From positions 186,001 to 250,000 of the forward strand of contig CP095414.1 in the NCBI GenBank assembly GCA_029541985.1: a DNA stretch of 64,000 bases, written 5' to 3'. The notes under the pieces are model-generated. The model did not search any database, was not told the origin of the DNA, and was given only the letters and a program-made list of their open reading frames with translations. This stretch comes from Bacteroidales bacterium F22. GTDB taxonomy: Bacteria > Bacteroidota > Bacteroidia > Bacteroidales > Bacteroidaceae. Positions 47,948 to 56,928 of the stretch are shown here, piece after piece (the first letter of the stretch is position 1; each line of letters opens with the position of its first letter). The position numbers and the translations under genes were made by a program.

Positions 47948-48092
47948 TATAATATAATTCAGTAAAAAAAGAATTTCCCTTTTTCTTCATTGTTTTTGAT
48001 GCAAAGAATTGTTTTTTCATAGTGAACTGCAATACATTATATGTTAGGCAACTTTGTAATCCATTTAGATAAGAAGTCCTAGTTAAAAAAAA

Positions 48093-48126
48093 GTAGAGTA
48101 AATGACTCATTAGTCATTTACTCTAC
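48093..48126 (-). terminator. Intrinsic terminator after sulfatase copy 2
   Basis: A perfect 15-bp stem (GTAGAGTAAATGACT 48093-48107 with 48112-48126), a 4-base loop and an 8-T run on the minus strand, 37 bases after the sulfatase stop. It shares its core with the terminator of copy 1, suggesting the terminator was duplicated along with the gene. Confidence 0.9.
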
Positions 48127-48162
48127 TCGTTATTCCTGAATCAATCTATAGGTGAAAATAAT

Positions 48163-49800
48163 TTACTTTGAATTAGCAATTACTTTCTGCCAGATTACCG
48201 GTTTCTGCATTCTAAATGTAGCGTATGGATAGGCACGTTGGCGGCATTCTGAATAAACAGCTTCACCATCCATGACCCGTCTCATCGTTTTTACCTTTTC
48301 TGGATATTGTGATGCTAAGTCATTTTCTTCTTTAATATCATGACGAAGATTATACAATTCATATCCTTTAGTTACATAGTTGTAGCGCAATTTCCAACCA
48401 TCATTCATAATCATAGCAGGTCCTTCGAAAGAATCCACGATAATATAACGATTACTTGGCAACTGTTGTCCATTCTCCTCTAGAAGAGGTAAATAAGATA
48501 TTCCATCTTTTTGTGCTGTGATGGATACTCCAAGCATATCTGCCATAGTGGATAAGAAATCATAGTTAGATACAATGTTCGTTTCTTTATGAGGAGTAAA
48601 GTGTCCTGGCCAATAAAAAGCAAGAGGAATGTGCACCCCTCCTTCAAGATTACTACGCTTGAAACCAGACCAATCCAAACTTCCACGGAACTTATCGCCA
48701 GCATTGGTTGAAGTATAACGAACATCCGAATTGTTGAACACTTTGTGCGTCTTGATATCCTTCTTATATGAAGCAGTACCCTGGTGTGGGTAATACATCA
48801 TGTGACCATTATCAGCAGAGAAAATAACGATTGTTTTCTTATCGATATTGAGTCGTTTTAGTTCATTTAGAATCTTCCCTACCGTATTGTCCAAACGAAT
48901 AACCATCGATGCATATTCTTTTTCTAAATCAGTCAAGTTCGAATTATTCTTTACTTGAGGGTCTAGTTCCGGTACAGCAACAGGGCCATGAGGCAATTGC
49001 GAAGGATGGTACAAGAAGAAAGGTTCATCTTTGTGTTGTCGTAAAAAATCTATGATTTTCTTGTCAAAGATATCTTGAGAATAATGTACCTTTCCTTCCA
49101 TATCCCAGCGACGTTTGTAACACTGTGCACTATCTAATGTATATGACTTCTCCATATACTCTTCATCTCCGCAATCATCACGAGTATTTCCAGGAATCAT
49201 TTCGATACGTCCGTCAGTAAACAAATAAGGAGGATAGTAACCATGACAGCGGTGATGGTCGAGGTATCCATAATAATGGTCCCATCCATGCGCTTTCATT
49301 TGGCTACGCGTTCCTCCGAATCCATAATCCAATTTACCAATCTCTCCAGTAAAATATCCGGCACGATTAAAGACATCAGCCAAGTAATCATCTCCTTTTG
49401 GGAGAACAACAGCCTCTTTATCTTCTGCCGCTTCAATACGAGAGACATAGGTCGTATCAGCTTGCATATATAGTTGTCCTCTACTCTTAATCCAATGTCC
49501 TAAATGGCAATCACTATACCCAGTTAGGAGTGATGCCCTAGCAGGTGCAGAGTAATGGCAACCATATGCATTAGTGAAATCAATCCCTTGATTGATTACT
49601 CGATCAATGTTTGGTGTCTTGATTATCTGTTGTCCATAAGCTGATAACATGCCCTTTCCTAAGTCATCTCCATAAATGAAGATGACATTAGGACGAGCTT
49701 CTCTTATCTTAACAGCATCCTTCGAAACATCTTTAGCGAACGATGTGTGTAAAGGCATTACAGTTAGTAATAAGCTATAAGCATAATATGAATGATTCAT
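48163..49800 (-). CDS. Exported S1-family sulfatase, serine type with variant SAPAR motif (tandem copy 2)
   Basis: A near twin of the downstream sulfatase with the same layout: signal peptide (cut near SFAK), YGDDLGKGM, IGKLDYGFGG and FSADNGHMMYY. The maturation motif is Ser84-Ala-Pro-Ala87-Arg88, with Ala where the other six sulfatases have Ser. The formylglycine Ser, the Pro and the Arg are kept, so activity is still likely. It belongs to the second SusCD operon, 49 bases after the GH82-like gene. Divergence from its twin is concentrated in the signal peptide, in residues 180-200 and at the C-terminus, hinting at a changed substrate rather than decay. Confidence 0.92.
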   Translation of the reverse strand: MNHSYYAYSLLLTVMPLHTSFAKDVSKDAVKIREARPNVIFIYGDDLGKGMLSAYGQQIIKTPNIDRVINQGIDFTNAYGCHYSAPARASLLTGYSDCHLGHWIKSRGQLYMQADTTYVSRIEAAEDKEAVVLPKGDDYLADVFNRAGYFTGEIGKLDYGFGGTRSQMKAHGWDHYYGYLDHHRCHGYYPPYLFTDGRIEMIPGNTRDDCGDEEYMEKSYTLDSAQCYKRRWDMEGKVHYSQDIFDKKIIDFLRQHKDEPFFLYHPSQLPHGPVAVPELDPQVKNNSNLTDLEKEYASMVIRLDNTVGKILNELKRLNIDKKTIVIFSADNGHMMYYPHQGTASYKKDIKTHKVFNNSDVRYTSTNAGDKFRGSLDWSGFKRSNLEGGVHIPLAFYWPGHFTPHKETNIVSNYDFLSTMADMLGVSITAQKDGISYLPLLEENGQQLPSNRYIIVDSFEGPAMIMNDGWKLRYNYVTKGYELYNLRHDIKEENDLASQYPEKVKTMRRVMDGEAVYSECRQRAYPYATFRMQKPVIWQKVIANSK

Positions 49801-49849
49801 TTTTCTTCTATTAAAACAATTATATGAGAACCCTTAAATCTCTAAATTC

Positions 49850-51280
49850 TTAAATTCGATTCCTTTTGTTCTTCTTTTTATTCAATTTCGTCCTCTTCAT
49901 TGCCTTCGTTTTAAGCAAACTCTTAGCTTCTTTTTGGGCAATAGCGCGTTTTTGATTTGCAAGTTTTACGATGGCAATAGCTTCTGAAGTTAGAGGATGA
50001 GGCTTACTCAATACAGGTTCTGAATAGTTGAACCCAATAGCATGAACAGTACTTTGGTCGAAGTCAAACGGATAATTTGGTTCGAATAGAACCGCACATG
50101 CCGAAGGAGCAGGTTCGCATACGGTAGCAGCATCAGGTTCAGCAACCAATGGAATAAGCTCAGTAGGTAAGTATCCAAGATGCTTTACTTTTAATTGCCC
50201 CTTTGTTCCGTAAAAACAAGTTACATTCTTAAGAGAACCTCCCTCGAAATCGCCTATGGTAATATCAGCACGTTTCACATATTTGCTAGCGATGAATCCA
50301 TTGTCAATTCGTGCTGCAAAACCAGAAGAAACCGCAGTCACGTCAGAGAGATTAATGATTCCACAATGCATGGCATGAGGCGAAGCCATTACAGCTGCAT
50401 TACCACGCACAGACATTATGTTTTTCCCAATTATATCAAAAACACCTCCCCATTGATTATCATTCATCTGCTTTGCTCCAGTCTCCAACCTAAGGGTGGC
50501 GCCCCCTTCACCATACAAGTTATAGAAACGTACATTTTGAGCTGCTTGAGCCTGAATGACACCATATCCATAATCCCCTCCGTGAAGTTCACAATCCATG
50601 ATTACGCCATCAGTAGGGCCGATGAAATGATTTTTAACATTCTGAGCTGTCTTATCAGTAGGTCCGAAGATGATGCAAGAGAACTTTGTTTTGTGGTCAT
50701 AAAATTTAGCATCAGCGATTAGAAAACGCTTGACATTAGTCAAAGAGACAAAACGGATACCATTAGGATCTTCGGGTATTAGCACCTTATATTTACCACC
50801 ATCAGATTGAATACTTACATTTTCGCAGTAACTATCCTTTCCTATGGTAAACAAAGAATAACTCTTCCCGTTCGCTCCTTGGCTGTACCCTTTAAGTACC
50901 GCTTGTGAAGAAATAAGAAGATGAACGTTCGATTTTAGTTCCACGTTACATACAGCATAATTTCCAGCAGGAATATAAAGTGTACCACCACCTTTAGCAT
51001 TGATTTCATCAATAGCATGCTTCATTTTCGAAGAAACATCTTCGAATTGGTCATTCGAAGCATGGAAGTCATTGACAAAATCATATCTTTTCCCTTTAAG
51101 AGAGACAGGTATCTTAATCTCAGACCGTTTCACAAGTGGATAGGCGCTCATCGAAATATCACCTTCTTGACCTTCAGCCAAAGCCTCGAAGTCCTTGATG
51201 TTATCACTTATAGTTTGTCCTGATAATGATGAGCAAGTAAAAAGGAGAAAGAATAACAAAGAACCAATATAATCAATCAT
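49850..51280 (-). CDS. GH82-like beta-helix protein (iota-carrageenase-related), copy in the second SusCD operon
   Basis: Signal peptide (cut near LSGQ) and right-handed beta-helix (GGGTLYIPAGNYAVCNVELKSNVHLLIS). The block YGYGVIQAQ, then LYGEGGATLRLETG, then AAVMASPHAMHCG matches the iota-carrageenase core I recall from Alteromonas (FGYGLIQTYG, LHSEGGIALRMETD, AAVMFGPHFMKNG). Gln243, Glu266 and His302 have exactly the spacing of Gln222, Glu245 and His281 of that enzyme, but Gly268 replaces the catalytic Asp247. The C-terminal 30 residues are strongly basic (KTKAMKRTKLNKKKNKRNRI). It is 21 bases after the short binding lipoprotein gene. It may be an endo-carrageenase using another base, or a binding protein. 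Pectate lyase-like folds also give beta-helices, so a family search is needed. Confidence 0.7.
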   Translation of the reverse strand: MIDYIGSLLFFLLFTCSSLSGQTISDNIKDFEALAEGQEGDISMSAYPLVKRSEIKIPVSLKGKRYDFVNDFHASNDQFEDVSSKMKHAIDEINAKGGGTLYIPAGNYAVCNVELKSNVHLLISSQAVLKGYSQGANGKSYSLFTIGKDSYCENVSIQSDGGKYKVLIPEDPNGIRFVSLTNVKRFLIADAKFYDHKTKFSCIIFGPTDKTAQNVKNHFIGPTDGVIMDCELHGGDYGYGVIQAQAAQNVRFYNLYGEGGATLRLETGAKQMNDNQWGGVFDIIGKNIMSVRGNAAVMASPHAMHCGIINLSDVTAVSSGFAARIDNGFIASKYVKRADITIGDFEGGSLKNVTCFYGTKGQLKVKHLGYLPTELIPLVAEPDAATVCEPAPSACAVLFEPNYPFDFDQSTVHAIGFNYSEPVLSKPHPLTSEAIAIVKLANQKRAIAQKEAKSLLKTKAMKRTKLNKKKNKRNRI

Positions 51281-51301
51281 AATATTTATTTAATAAGTTC
51301 T

Positions 51302-51808
51302 TTATTCATCTACTTCAGGTAGAGTCACATGAACAGTGTAAGTATATTCTATGACAAATCTCCCTGTAGTATCATCTAATACAGCATCAATATCACCTAA
51401 AGACGATTTATAAGTGACGGGTTCAGCAAATTCATCATGAATGGTAACAGTATAATCACCTACAGTAGGGAAAAACAAAGTAATTTGTTTGTCAGTAGTT
51501 ACCGATGGTATTGAATCATCTACATATGGAGTTAAGTCAGTACCTTCATCTACATTTGGATTTCCTTTCAAAAATTTTACACCATCGCTTACTGTCCACG
51601 TATGCGCCAGACATTTCTTAGAAATATCCCAAAATATGATACCGCTATTTATATCTGCAGTATATACTTTAGTTGTCTTATTGATTGTGGTACTTGCATA
51701 CCACATAGCACTACTAAAAGAGCTAGGCTCTTTCCATTTATTGTCGCAACTAGTTAATCCAATGGTAATAAATAGGGCTGCTAAGATGAATGTATATATA
51801 TGTTTCAT
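51302..51808 (-). CDS. Short surface lipoprotein resembling the N-terminal domain of the glycan-binding protein
   Basis: Lipobox LTSC (Cys21) followed by DNKW. The 168 residues match only the first domain of the 574-residue glycan-binding lipoprotein of the first SusCD operon: AMWYASTTINKTTKVYTADINSGIIFWDISKKCLAHTW aligns with ASWYTSQTMKNGTLDHY and FMDVSQGTLSHEW, and DYTVTIHDEFAEPVTYKSSLGDI with NTVILHNTFANPVTFHGENGDI. It ends cleanly after EYTYTVHVTLPEVDE with no frame continuing beyond. It lies 10 bases after susD, the normal place for a surface glycan-binding protein. Either it is a reduced form lacking the sugar-binding module, or a small partner that docks on SusCD. No function is proven. 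Confidence 0.7.
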   Translation of the reverse strand: MKHIYTFILAALFITIGLTSCDNKWKEPSSFSSAMWYASTTINKTTKVYTADINSGIIFWDISKKCLAHTWTVSDGVKFLKGNPNVDEGTDLTPYVDDSIPSVTTDKQITLFFPTVGDYTVTIHDEFAEPVTYKSSLGDIDAVLDDTTGRFVIEYTYTVHVTLPEVDE

Positions 51809-51818
51809 TATTGTACGA

Positions 51819-53567
51819 TTAAATGTTTACTTTAGGATTGTTTTGAATCTCGGTAGATGGAATAGGGAAGTATTCCTGCATGATACCAATGTTCTCATAG
51901 ACTTTATCATATTCATAGTCCACGACACTATTATTTACAGGGTTTCCATTCTCATCTAAATTAGGTGTACGGTCTATAGAAGATACTTTTTTCTTAACTA
52001 GTTTCCCTTTAATAGTACTAGCTTCAAAGTCATGCAAATAATAAGTTTGTCCAGCTAGTTCTTTGAATCTACTTTCTAAGACTCCCCATCGTTTAAGATC
52101 TTGCCATCTGATTTCATATCCCTCAGCGGAAAGTTCCAATGGACGGTCAGTGTACATCAATTGATTCATTAGTCCTTCTTTAGTATCAAATTTATCGTCT
52201 TTGATATAATCATGCAGGTCTTCATCAGGTTGTGTCACGTTAGGAGCAATCTTTTTCAATCCCCAGCGAGAACGAATAGCATTCATATATTCACGTGCTT
52301 CAGCAAGATCACCTTTTTGGATAAGGCATTCAGCATACATTAGATATACGTCTGGAAGTCTGTTTATGATTACATTTTTCCCAGAACGACCTTTAGCCTC
52401 TTTGGTCACAATATCATGGTTAGTATATTTTTTGTATTGAGCAAATCCCCAACCATTTAATTTTATTTTAGCTCCTGTAAGTTTGCCATAGTACATGGTC
52501 ACATTGTCTTCCACTAGCGTAATCATTTGCATAGCACGGAGAGGTAATCTGTGCATATTACCATCTGCATCCATATTACGCGCATCTTTAGTATCCATTT
52601 CTTCTGTCTTATATTCATAAGCCATCCAAGCAGGTGGGAAGAAACCAAGCACGTTATTACTATCAGATAAGAAATTAGACATATTGTGTTCGTCCCATAT
52701 ACTATATTCCGAATTAAATTTAGCACTATAGTTTATTTCCAGTATGGATTCCGAATTGAAAGGTTCAGCATTAGTAAACAATTTGGTAACATCATTGCCT
52801 GTAACCAATTTGTATCCATAAGCAGTATTGTGAATGACATCATCAAAATAAGTCTCTGCAGTAGGATAATCTCCTTTGTATAAATAATGTATCCCCAATA
52901 TTGTAGCCGCTGTTCCTTTACTAGGACGTCCTTGATTACTCCCATCACTTCCCCAACTATCTGGAAGGTTATCATATGCATATTTCAAATCAGTCATATA
53001 AGCAGTCTCGACTTCTTCAGCTGTCGAAAGTTCATGACTCATATCGTCTAGAGAAGTAGCAGTATGGTCCACAAGTACTACGCTACCATTATTAAAGGAG
53101 ATAGCTAAATAATGATAGAATAGGCCACGGAAAAATTTAGCTTGAGCCATTTGAAGCGTCCACTGTTCTTCGTCCACTGTTCCCTCTATCTTATTAAGTC
53201 CTTCGATAGTTTGGTTGCAGCGAAAAATCCCCTTGTATATAGCATTCCATTTTAGTTTGAGATATTGGTCAGAATCATTAATATCATGAATATACCAGTT
53301 ATAAGCGCGAATCTGTTGAGGGACAGGACGGCCAAATCCTGGCCAGCCTTCATCAGTTCTCCATGCTTCGTTAGGAATCAAAAAGATGTTTTGGTCGCGA
53401 AAAGCAGCATAAACTGAATTTAATGTTGCATTTGTTTCGTTTAGGTTATTCCAATAAGTATCGACAGTTTGTTTATTGGGATTTGTTTGGGTCAGGTTAC
53501 TATCACACGAATTTAATCCTAATGTGATTCCCCCTGCTAATATGATTGATAAGATAGAATATTTCAT
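51819..53567 (-). CDS. SusD-family outer-membrane glycan-binding lipoprotein (second pair)
   Basis: Lipobox LNSC (Cys21). SusD/RagB fold markers are NPNKQTVDTYWNNLNETNATLNSVYAA, AQAKFFRGLFYHYLAISFNNGSVVLVD, GRPSKGTAATILGIHYLYKGDYPTAETYFDDV and the C-terminal NRLPDVYLMYAECLIQKGDLAEAREYMNAIRSRWG with YTDRPLELSAEGYEIRWQDLKRWG. It is full length (582 residues) and begins 14 bases after susC. It shares the framework of the first SusD but has different loops, for example NSDNNVLGFFPPAWM, so its ligand is probably a related but distinct oligosaccharide. It acts at the cell surface, capping its SusC barrel. Confidence 0.95.
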   Translation of the reverse strand: MKYSILSIILAGGITLGLNSCDSNLTQTNPNKQTVDTYWNNLNETNATLNSVYAAFRDQNIFLIPNEAWRTDEGWPGFGRPVPQQIRAYNWYIHDINDSDQYLKLKWNAIYKGIFRCNQTIEGLNKIEGTVDEEQWTLQMAQAKFFRGLFYHYLAISFNNGSVVLVDHTATSLDDMSHELSTAEEVETAYMTDLKYAYDNLPDSWGSDGSNQGRPSKGTAATILGIHYLYKGDYPTAETYFDDVIHNTAYGYKLVTGNDVTKLFTNAEPFNSESILEINYSAKFNSEYSIWDEHNMSNFLSDSNNVLGFFPPAWMAYEYKTEEMDTKDARNMDADGNMHRLPLRAMQMITLVEDNVTMYYGKLTGAKIKLNGWGFAQYKKYTNHDIVTKEAKGRSGKNVIINRLPDVYLMYAECLIQKGDLAEAREYMNAIRSRWGLKKIAPNVTQPDEDLHDYIKDDKFDTKEGLMNQLMYTDRPLELSAEGYEIRWQDLKRWGVLESRFKELAGQTYYLHDFEASTIKGKLVKKKVSSIDRTPNLDENGNPVNNSVVDYEYDKVYENIGIMQEYFPIPSTEIQNNPKVNI

Positions 53568-53581
53568 GATTGAAATCAGAT

Positions 53582-56500
53582 TTAAAAGTTAATATTTGCA
53601 CCTATAATGTACATCGCTGAAACAGGATAATTACCTTTATCAAGTCCTCTATTCTTTATACTTCCACCTACTTCAGGATCATATCCTGTATATTCAGTAA
53701 AAGTCAATAGGTTCTGACCAGTTAGATAGAATCGTAGACTTGAAATAGACAATTTACGAGAAATCGATTTAGGCAAAGTATAACCTAATGTTACGTTCTT
53801 CAATCGAAGATAATCTCCCTTTTCTAACCAGTAATCAGTATAGCCTCTGTAGTTCTCATCAGACTTTGCATTACCACGATAAGAAGGGATATCACTGTTC
53901 GTATTTGAAGGGCTCCATTGATACAATAATCCTTTAGCTCTACCTTCTGAATACGCAACGGCTTTAGCTCCATTCATAATCTCATGTCCAAGAGCTGCAT
54001 ACCAGTTCATTGAAAAATCGAAATTGTGATAGGAAGCATCGAAATTATAACCTATTTCATAATCAGGGAGTCCAGAACCACAATAAGTACGATCGAGGTT
54101 CGAGATTTTCCCATCATTATTAGTGTCAATATATCTAAGGTCTCCCAACTTAGCAGTAGGAACAATCTTTTTGTATGCTGTTAATTGTTCATCATTTTTG
54201 ATCACTCCATTTGTTTTGTATAAGAAAAAAGCTCCAGCTTCATAACCTTCAGCGATTGCAGTGCATTGAGAGTAGTCTTTCGAACCAATAATGAGACCAG
54301 AATCATCAGTCATCGTATAGCCACCTAAACCATTAATTTTCGTGATTTCATTCTCATTAGTACTGAAGGTGAAGTTAGATCCCCATTTGACTCCTGACCA
54401 ATTATCACGATAACCAACGCTCAATTCGACACCTTTATTTACCATATTACCAATATTCATGATGACATTATTAAATGTACCAGATGAATTAGCTGGAACA
54501 ATAGGGAACAGCATATCAGACTTGTCAGACCGATAATACTCAGCAGATACCGTTATTCTATTATCTAACATTCCCATATCAAAACCAATATTGATTTGTT
54601 TTGTTGTTTCCCATTTTACAGTAGGATTAGCATAGGTATCCATGGCGCTACCATATTGGACAGACTTAGTTCCATTATTTGAAAGTACTGCATCATATCC
54701 AGATACTATAGATGCAGCTGCACTATAAGCATCAAAATTTTGATTACCCGTAGTACCATAACTACCACGTAGTTTAAATGAATTGATCGTACTACGAAGT
54801 GGTTTCCAAAAGGCTTCATCTGCAACATTCCATGCAGTAGAAACAGAAGGGAAATAGCCCCATCTATTTTCTTTGGCAAATTTTGAAGAACCATCGCAAC
54901 GCAAACTAGCACTAATTAGATAACGTCCATCCCAATCATATTGTAAACGACCGATAGAACCAAATAAGGTATTTACATAATTATCAGCAGATGATGCACT
55001 CGGATTGATAGAACCCCCATTGATGACATTTATCTGATTATTGATAATACCTTGACGTCCAGCAGTAAAGCCATTGAATTTATAGCGTTCGGTAGTAACC
55101 ACAGCCATAGCAGTTAAATGGTTCTTACCTAGAGTCTTTTTGTAGGTTAATCCAGCATCATAACTTAATGACATTCTATCTGCATTAATCATCATACTGT
55201 AGCTCTTTGTCGGGTCCGTTTTATCTTCTCCATCTGAAAGATATACCTTATAAGATGGTGAGAATTTTTGTCGTCTACTATGAATATAAGACAAACCTAG
55301 ACGAGAAGAAAATTGTAGTCCTTGAGCCAATCTATATTGTAAATTAAAATTAGATGAAGATACATCTCTGTGTTCTTTATCGATACTAGAAAATGCAGCA
55401 ACCAAAGATTGAAGGCTTGAGAGTTCGTTTCCGTTAGCTAGCTCAAAATCAGAATTCCCAGATAAATCAATTTTTCCACGAGTAGGATTATAGCGCAACG
55501 CACTATTAATCATACTACCTGCTGCTCTGTTACGATCTTCTGAACTTAAACTTAGGCTAGCATTGATTGTCAAACGATCTTTACTATATGCCACATTTGC
55601 ACGGGTATTGAAACGTTGGAAATTAGAATTTATGATGACCCCGTCAGCATCGTACCATCCTGCAGTCACATTGTACTTTGTCGTTTTGTTTCCCCCAGAA
55701 AGATTCAAAGAATAATTTTGTACTGCCGCATCATTATTAAAGACTTTGCTTAGATAGTCTTCATCAGAATAAAAATTTGATGTTAGTTTTCGCAGATTTA
55801 AATTAGCCTCATCGTAAGAAACTCCCTGAAGATTGTAAAATTTAAGAATGTCTGCATATGTCTGCTCTTCTGCGTTGAGCAACGGCATGGTGTTATCTAC
55901 ATGCTGGATACCATAACTTGTATTTAAGCTGATAGCCATCTTTCCTGATTTTCCTTGTTTGGTGGTGATCAGGATGACACCAGCAGCACCACGAGTACCA
56001 TATATGGCACACGAAGCAGCATCTTTCAAGACATCGATACTCTGAATCTCATTAGTACTCAACCTAGGGTCTCCCTCCTGAGGTACTCCATCTACCACAT
56101 ATAGAGGAGTATTACTTCCCGATACGGAAGAGATACCACGAATAAGGATTTGTGAACCTTCACCCGGCTCTCCACTTCCAGCTACGACATTGACACCCGA
56201 TACTTGCCCTTGTAAAGCATTGCCTAAATCGGCAGTCACATACTTAGAAATGTCATCCGATTTGATTTGAGCCACTGCACCAGTAACTTCTTTTTTACGA
56301 ACTGAACCGTAACCAATAACCACGACATCCTCAAGCATTTTGCTATCAGTACTCATCACGACATCAATTTTAGTTCGATTTTTGATTGCTACATTTTGAG
56401 TACGAAGCCCCATGTAACTGAACACCAAAACCCGGTCGTTTTGGTCCACTTTCAATTTGTAGTTACCATCAATGTCTGTCACTGTTCCTTTATTGGAACC

Positions 56501-56656
56501 TTTAACTTTAATAGCAGCTCCGATGACTGTCATTCCCGTATCATCAGTAACCGTTCCTGTAATTTTAATGGTTTGAGCATGAATCGCACTTACCATCATA
56601 CTAACAAATAACATCGCAAAGATGATTTGTAGATGTTTCATGAAGTAGTTTTTCAT
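53582..56656 (-). CDS. SusC-family TonB-dependent outer-membrane oligosaccharide transporter (second pair)
   Basis: Signal peptide (cut near IHAQ), carboxypeptidase-D-like N-terminal domain (KITGTVTDDTGMTVIGAAIKVKG), linker EDVVVIGYGSVRKKEVTGAVAQI, plug (ALQGQVSGVNV to AIYGTRGAAGVILITTKQGK) and a barrel ending in AMYIIGANINF. The 1024 residues are normal. Several blocks are almost identical to the first SusC (GSNTPLYVVDGVPQEGDPRL; GLDKGNYP near the end), so both descend from one transporter. Met6 (MKHLQIIF) is an alternative start. It opens the operon that contains the GH82-like protein and a sulfatase and is divergent from the second GH82-like gene, with the two promoters in the 272-base gap. 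Confidence 0.96.
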   Translation of the reverse strand: MKNYFMKHLQIIFAMLFVSMMVSAIHAQTIKITGTVTDDTGMTVIGAAIKVKGSNKGTVTDIDGNYKLKVDQNDRVLVFSYMGLRTQNVAIKNRTKIDVVMSTDSKMLEDVVVIGYGSVRKKEVTGAVAQIKSDDISKYVTADLGNALQGQVSGVNVVAGSGEPGEGSQILIRGISSVSGSNTPLYVVDGVPQEGDPRLSTNEIQSIDVLKDAASCAIYGTRGAAGVILITTKQGKSGKMAISLNTSYGIQHVDNTMPLLNAEEQTYADILKFYNLQGVSYDEANLNLRKLTSNFYSDEDYLSKVFNNDAAVQNYSLNLSGGNKTTKYNVTAGWYDADGVIINSNFQRFNTRANVAYSKDRLTINASLSLSSEDRNRAAGSMINSALRYNPTRGKIDLSGNSDFELANGNELSSLQSLVAAFSSIDKEHRDVSSSNFNLQYRLAQGLQFSSRLGLSYIHSRRQKFSPSYKVYLSDGEDKTDPTKSYSMMINADRMSLSYDAGLTYKKTLGKNHLTAMAVVTTERYKFNGFTAGRQGIINNQINVINGGSINPSASSADNYVNTLFGSIGRLQYDWDGRYLISASLRCDGSSKFAKENRWGYFPSVSTAWNVADEAFWKPLRSTINSFKLRGSYGTTGNQNFDAYSAAASIVSGYDAVLSNNGTKSVQYGSAMDTYANPTVKWETTKQINIGFDMGMLDNRITVSAEYYRSDKSDMLFPIVPANSSGTFNNVIMNIGNMVNKGVELSVGYRDNWSGVKWGSNFTFSTNENEITKINGLGGYTMTDDSGLIIGSKDYSQCTAIAEGYEAGAFFLYKTNGVIKNDEQLTAYKKIVPTAKLGDLRYIDTNNDGKISNLDRTYCGSGLPDYEIGYNFDASYHNFDFSMNWYAALGHEIMNGAKAVAYSEGRAKGLLYQWSPSNTNSDIPSYRGNAKSDENYRGYTDYWLEKGDYLRLKNVTLGYTLPKSISRKLSISSLRFYLTGQNLLTFTEYTGYDPEVGGSIKNRGLDKGNYPVSAMYIIGANINF

Positions 56657-56789
56657 AAAAGAATAAATTTTTTTGTATTAAATAGGTCAAAAGGCTTAAG
56701 TGTGTTTAAACCACTCAACCCTTACACAAATAAACGAAACTAGATATAAATAAATAAAAGTGACAGTACACTTGATGTCTCTACGGGTA

Positions 56790-56797
56790 CAAAACTA
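56790..56797 (-). promoter_or_regulatory. -7 promoter element of the second SusCD operon
   Basis: The minus strand reads TAGTTTTG, a TAnnTTTG match, giving a leader of roughly 130 bases before susC. In the same gap a plus-strand TACTTTTA (56893-56900), one mismatch from consensus, may serve the divergent GH82-like gene. A shared activator site could lie between 56800 and 56890. Confidence 0.45.
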
Positions 56798-56928
56798 CAA
56801 AAAAAGTAAATTTAATTATTGTGCGAGACACTGAGTTAAGCTAGAAAGACATCTTTTTCACTTAGACAGACACAGTATAGCAGGGTAGTGTGTACTTTTA
56901 TGGCACATTTAATTAAAAACATATCATT

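Noticed and set aside
47889..48110. 73-residue frame between the tandem sulfatases
   Set aside because: It reads through the terminator hairpin and is Phe/Tyr/Leu-rich, as expected for A+T-rich noncoding DNA.
50195..50722. 175-residue open frame opposite the GH82-like gene
   Set aside because: A shadow of the minus-strand gene with no recognisable protein features.
49850..51280. Pectate lyase or polygalacturonase call for the beta-helix protein
   Set aside because: No pectin-related gene is nearby and the central block matches iota-carrageenase residue by residue in spacing.
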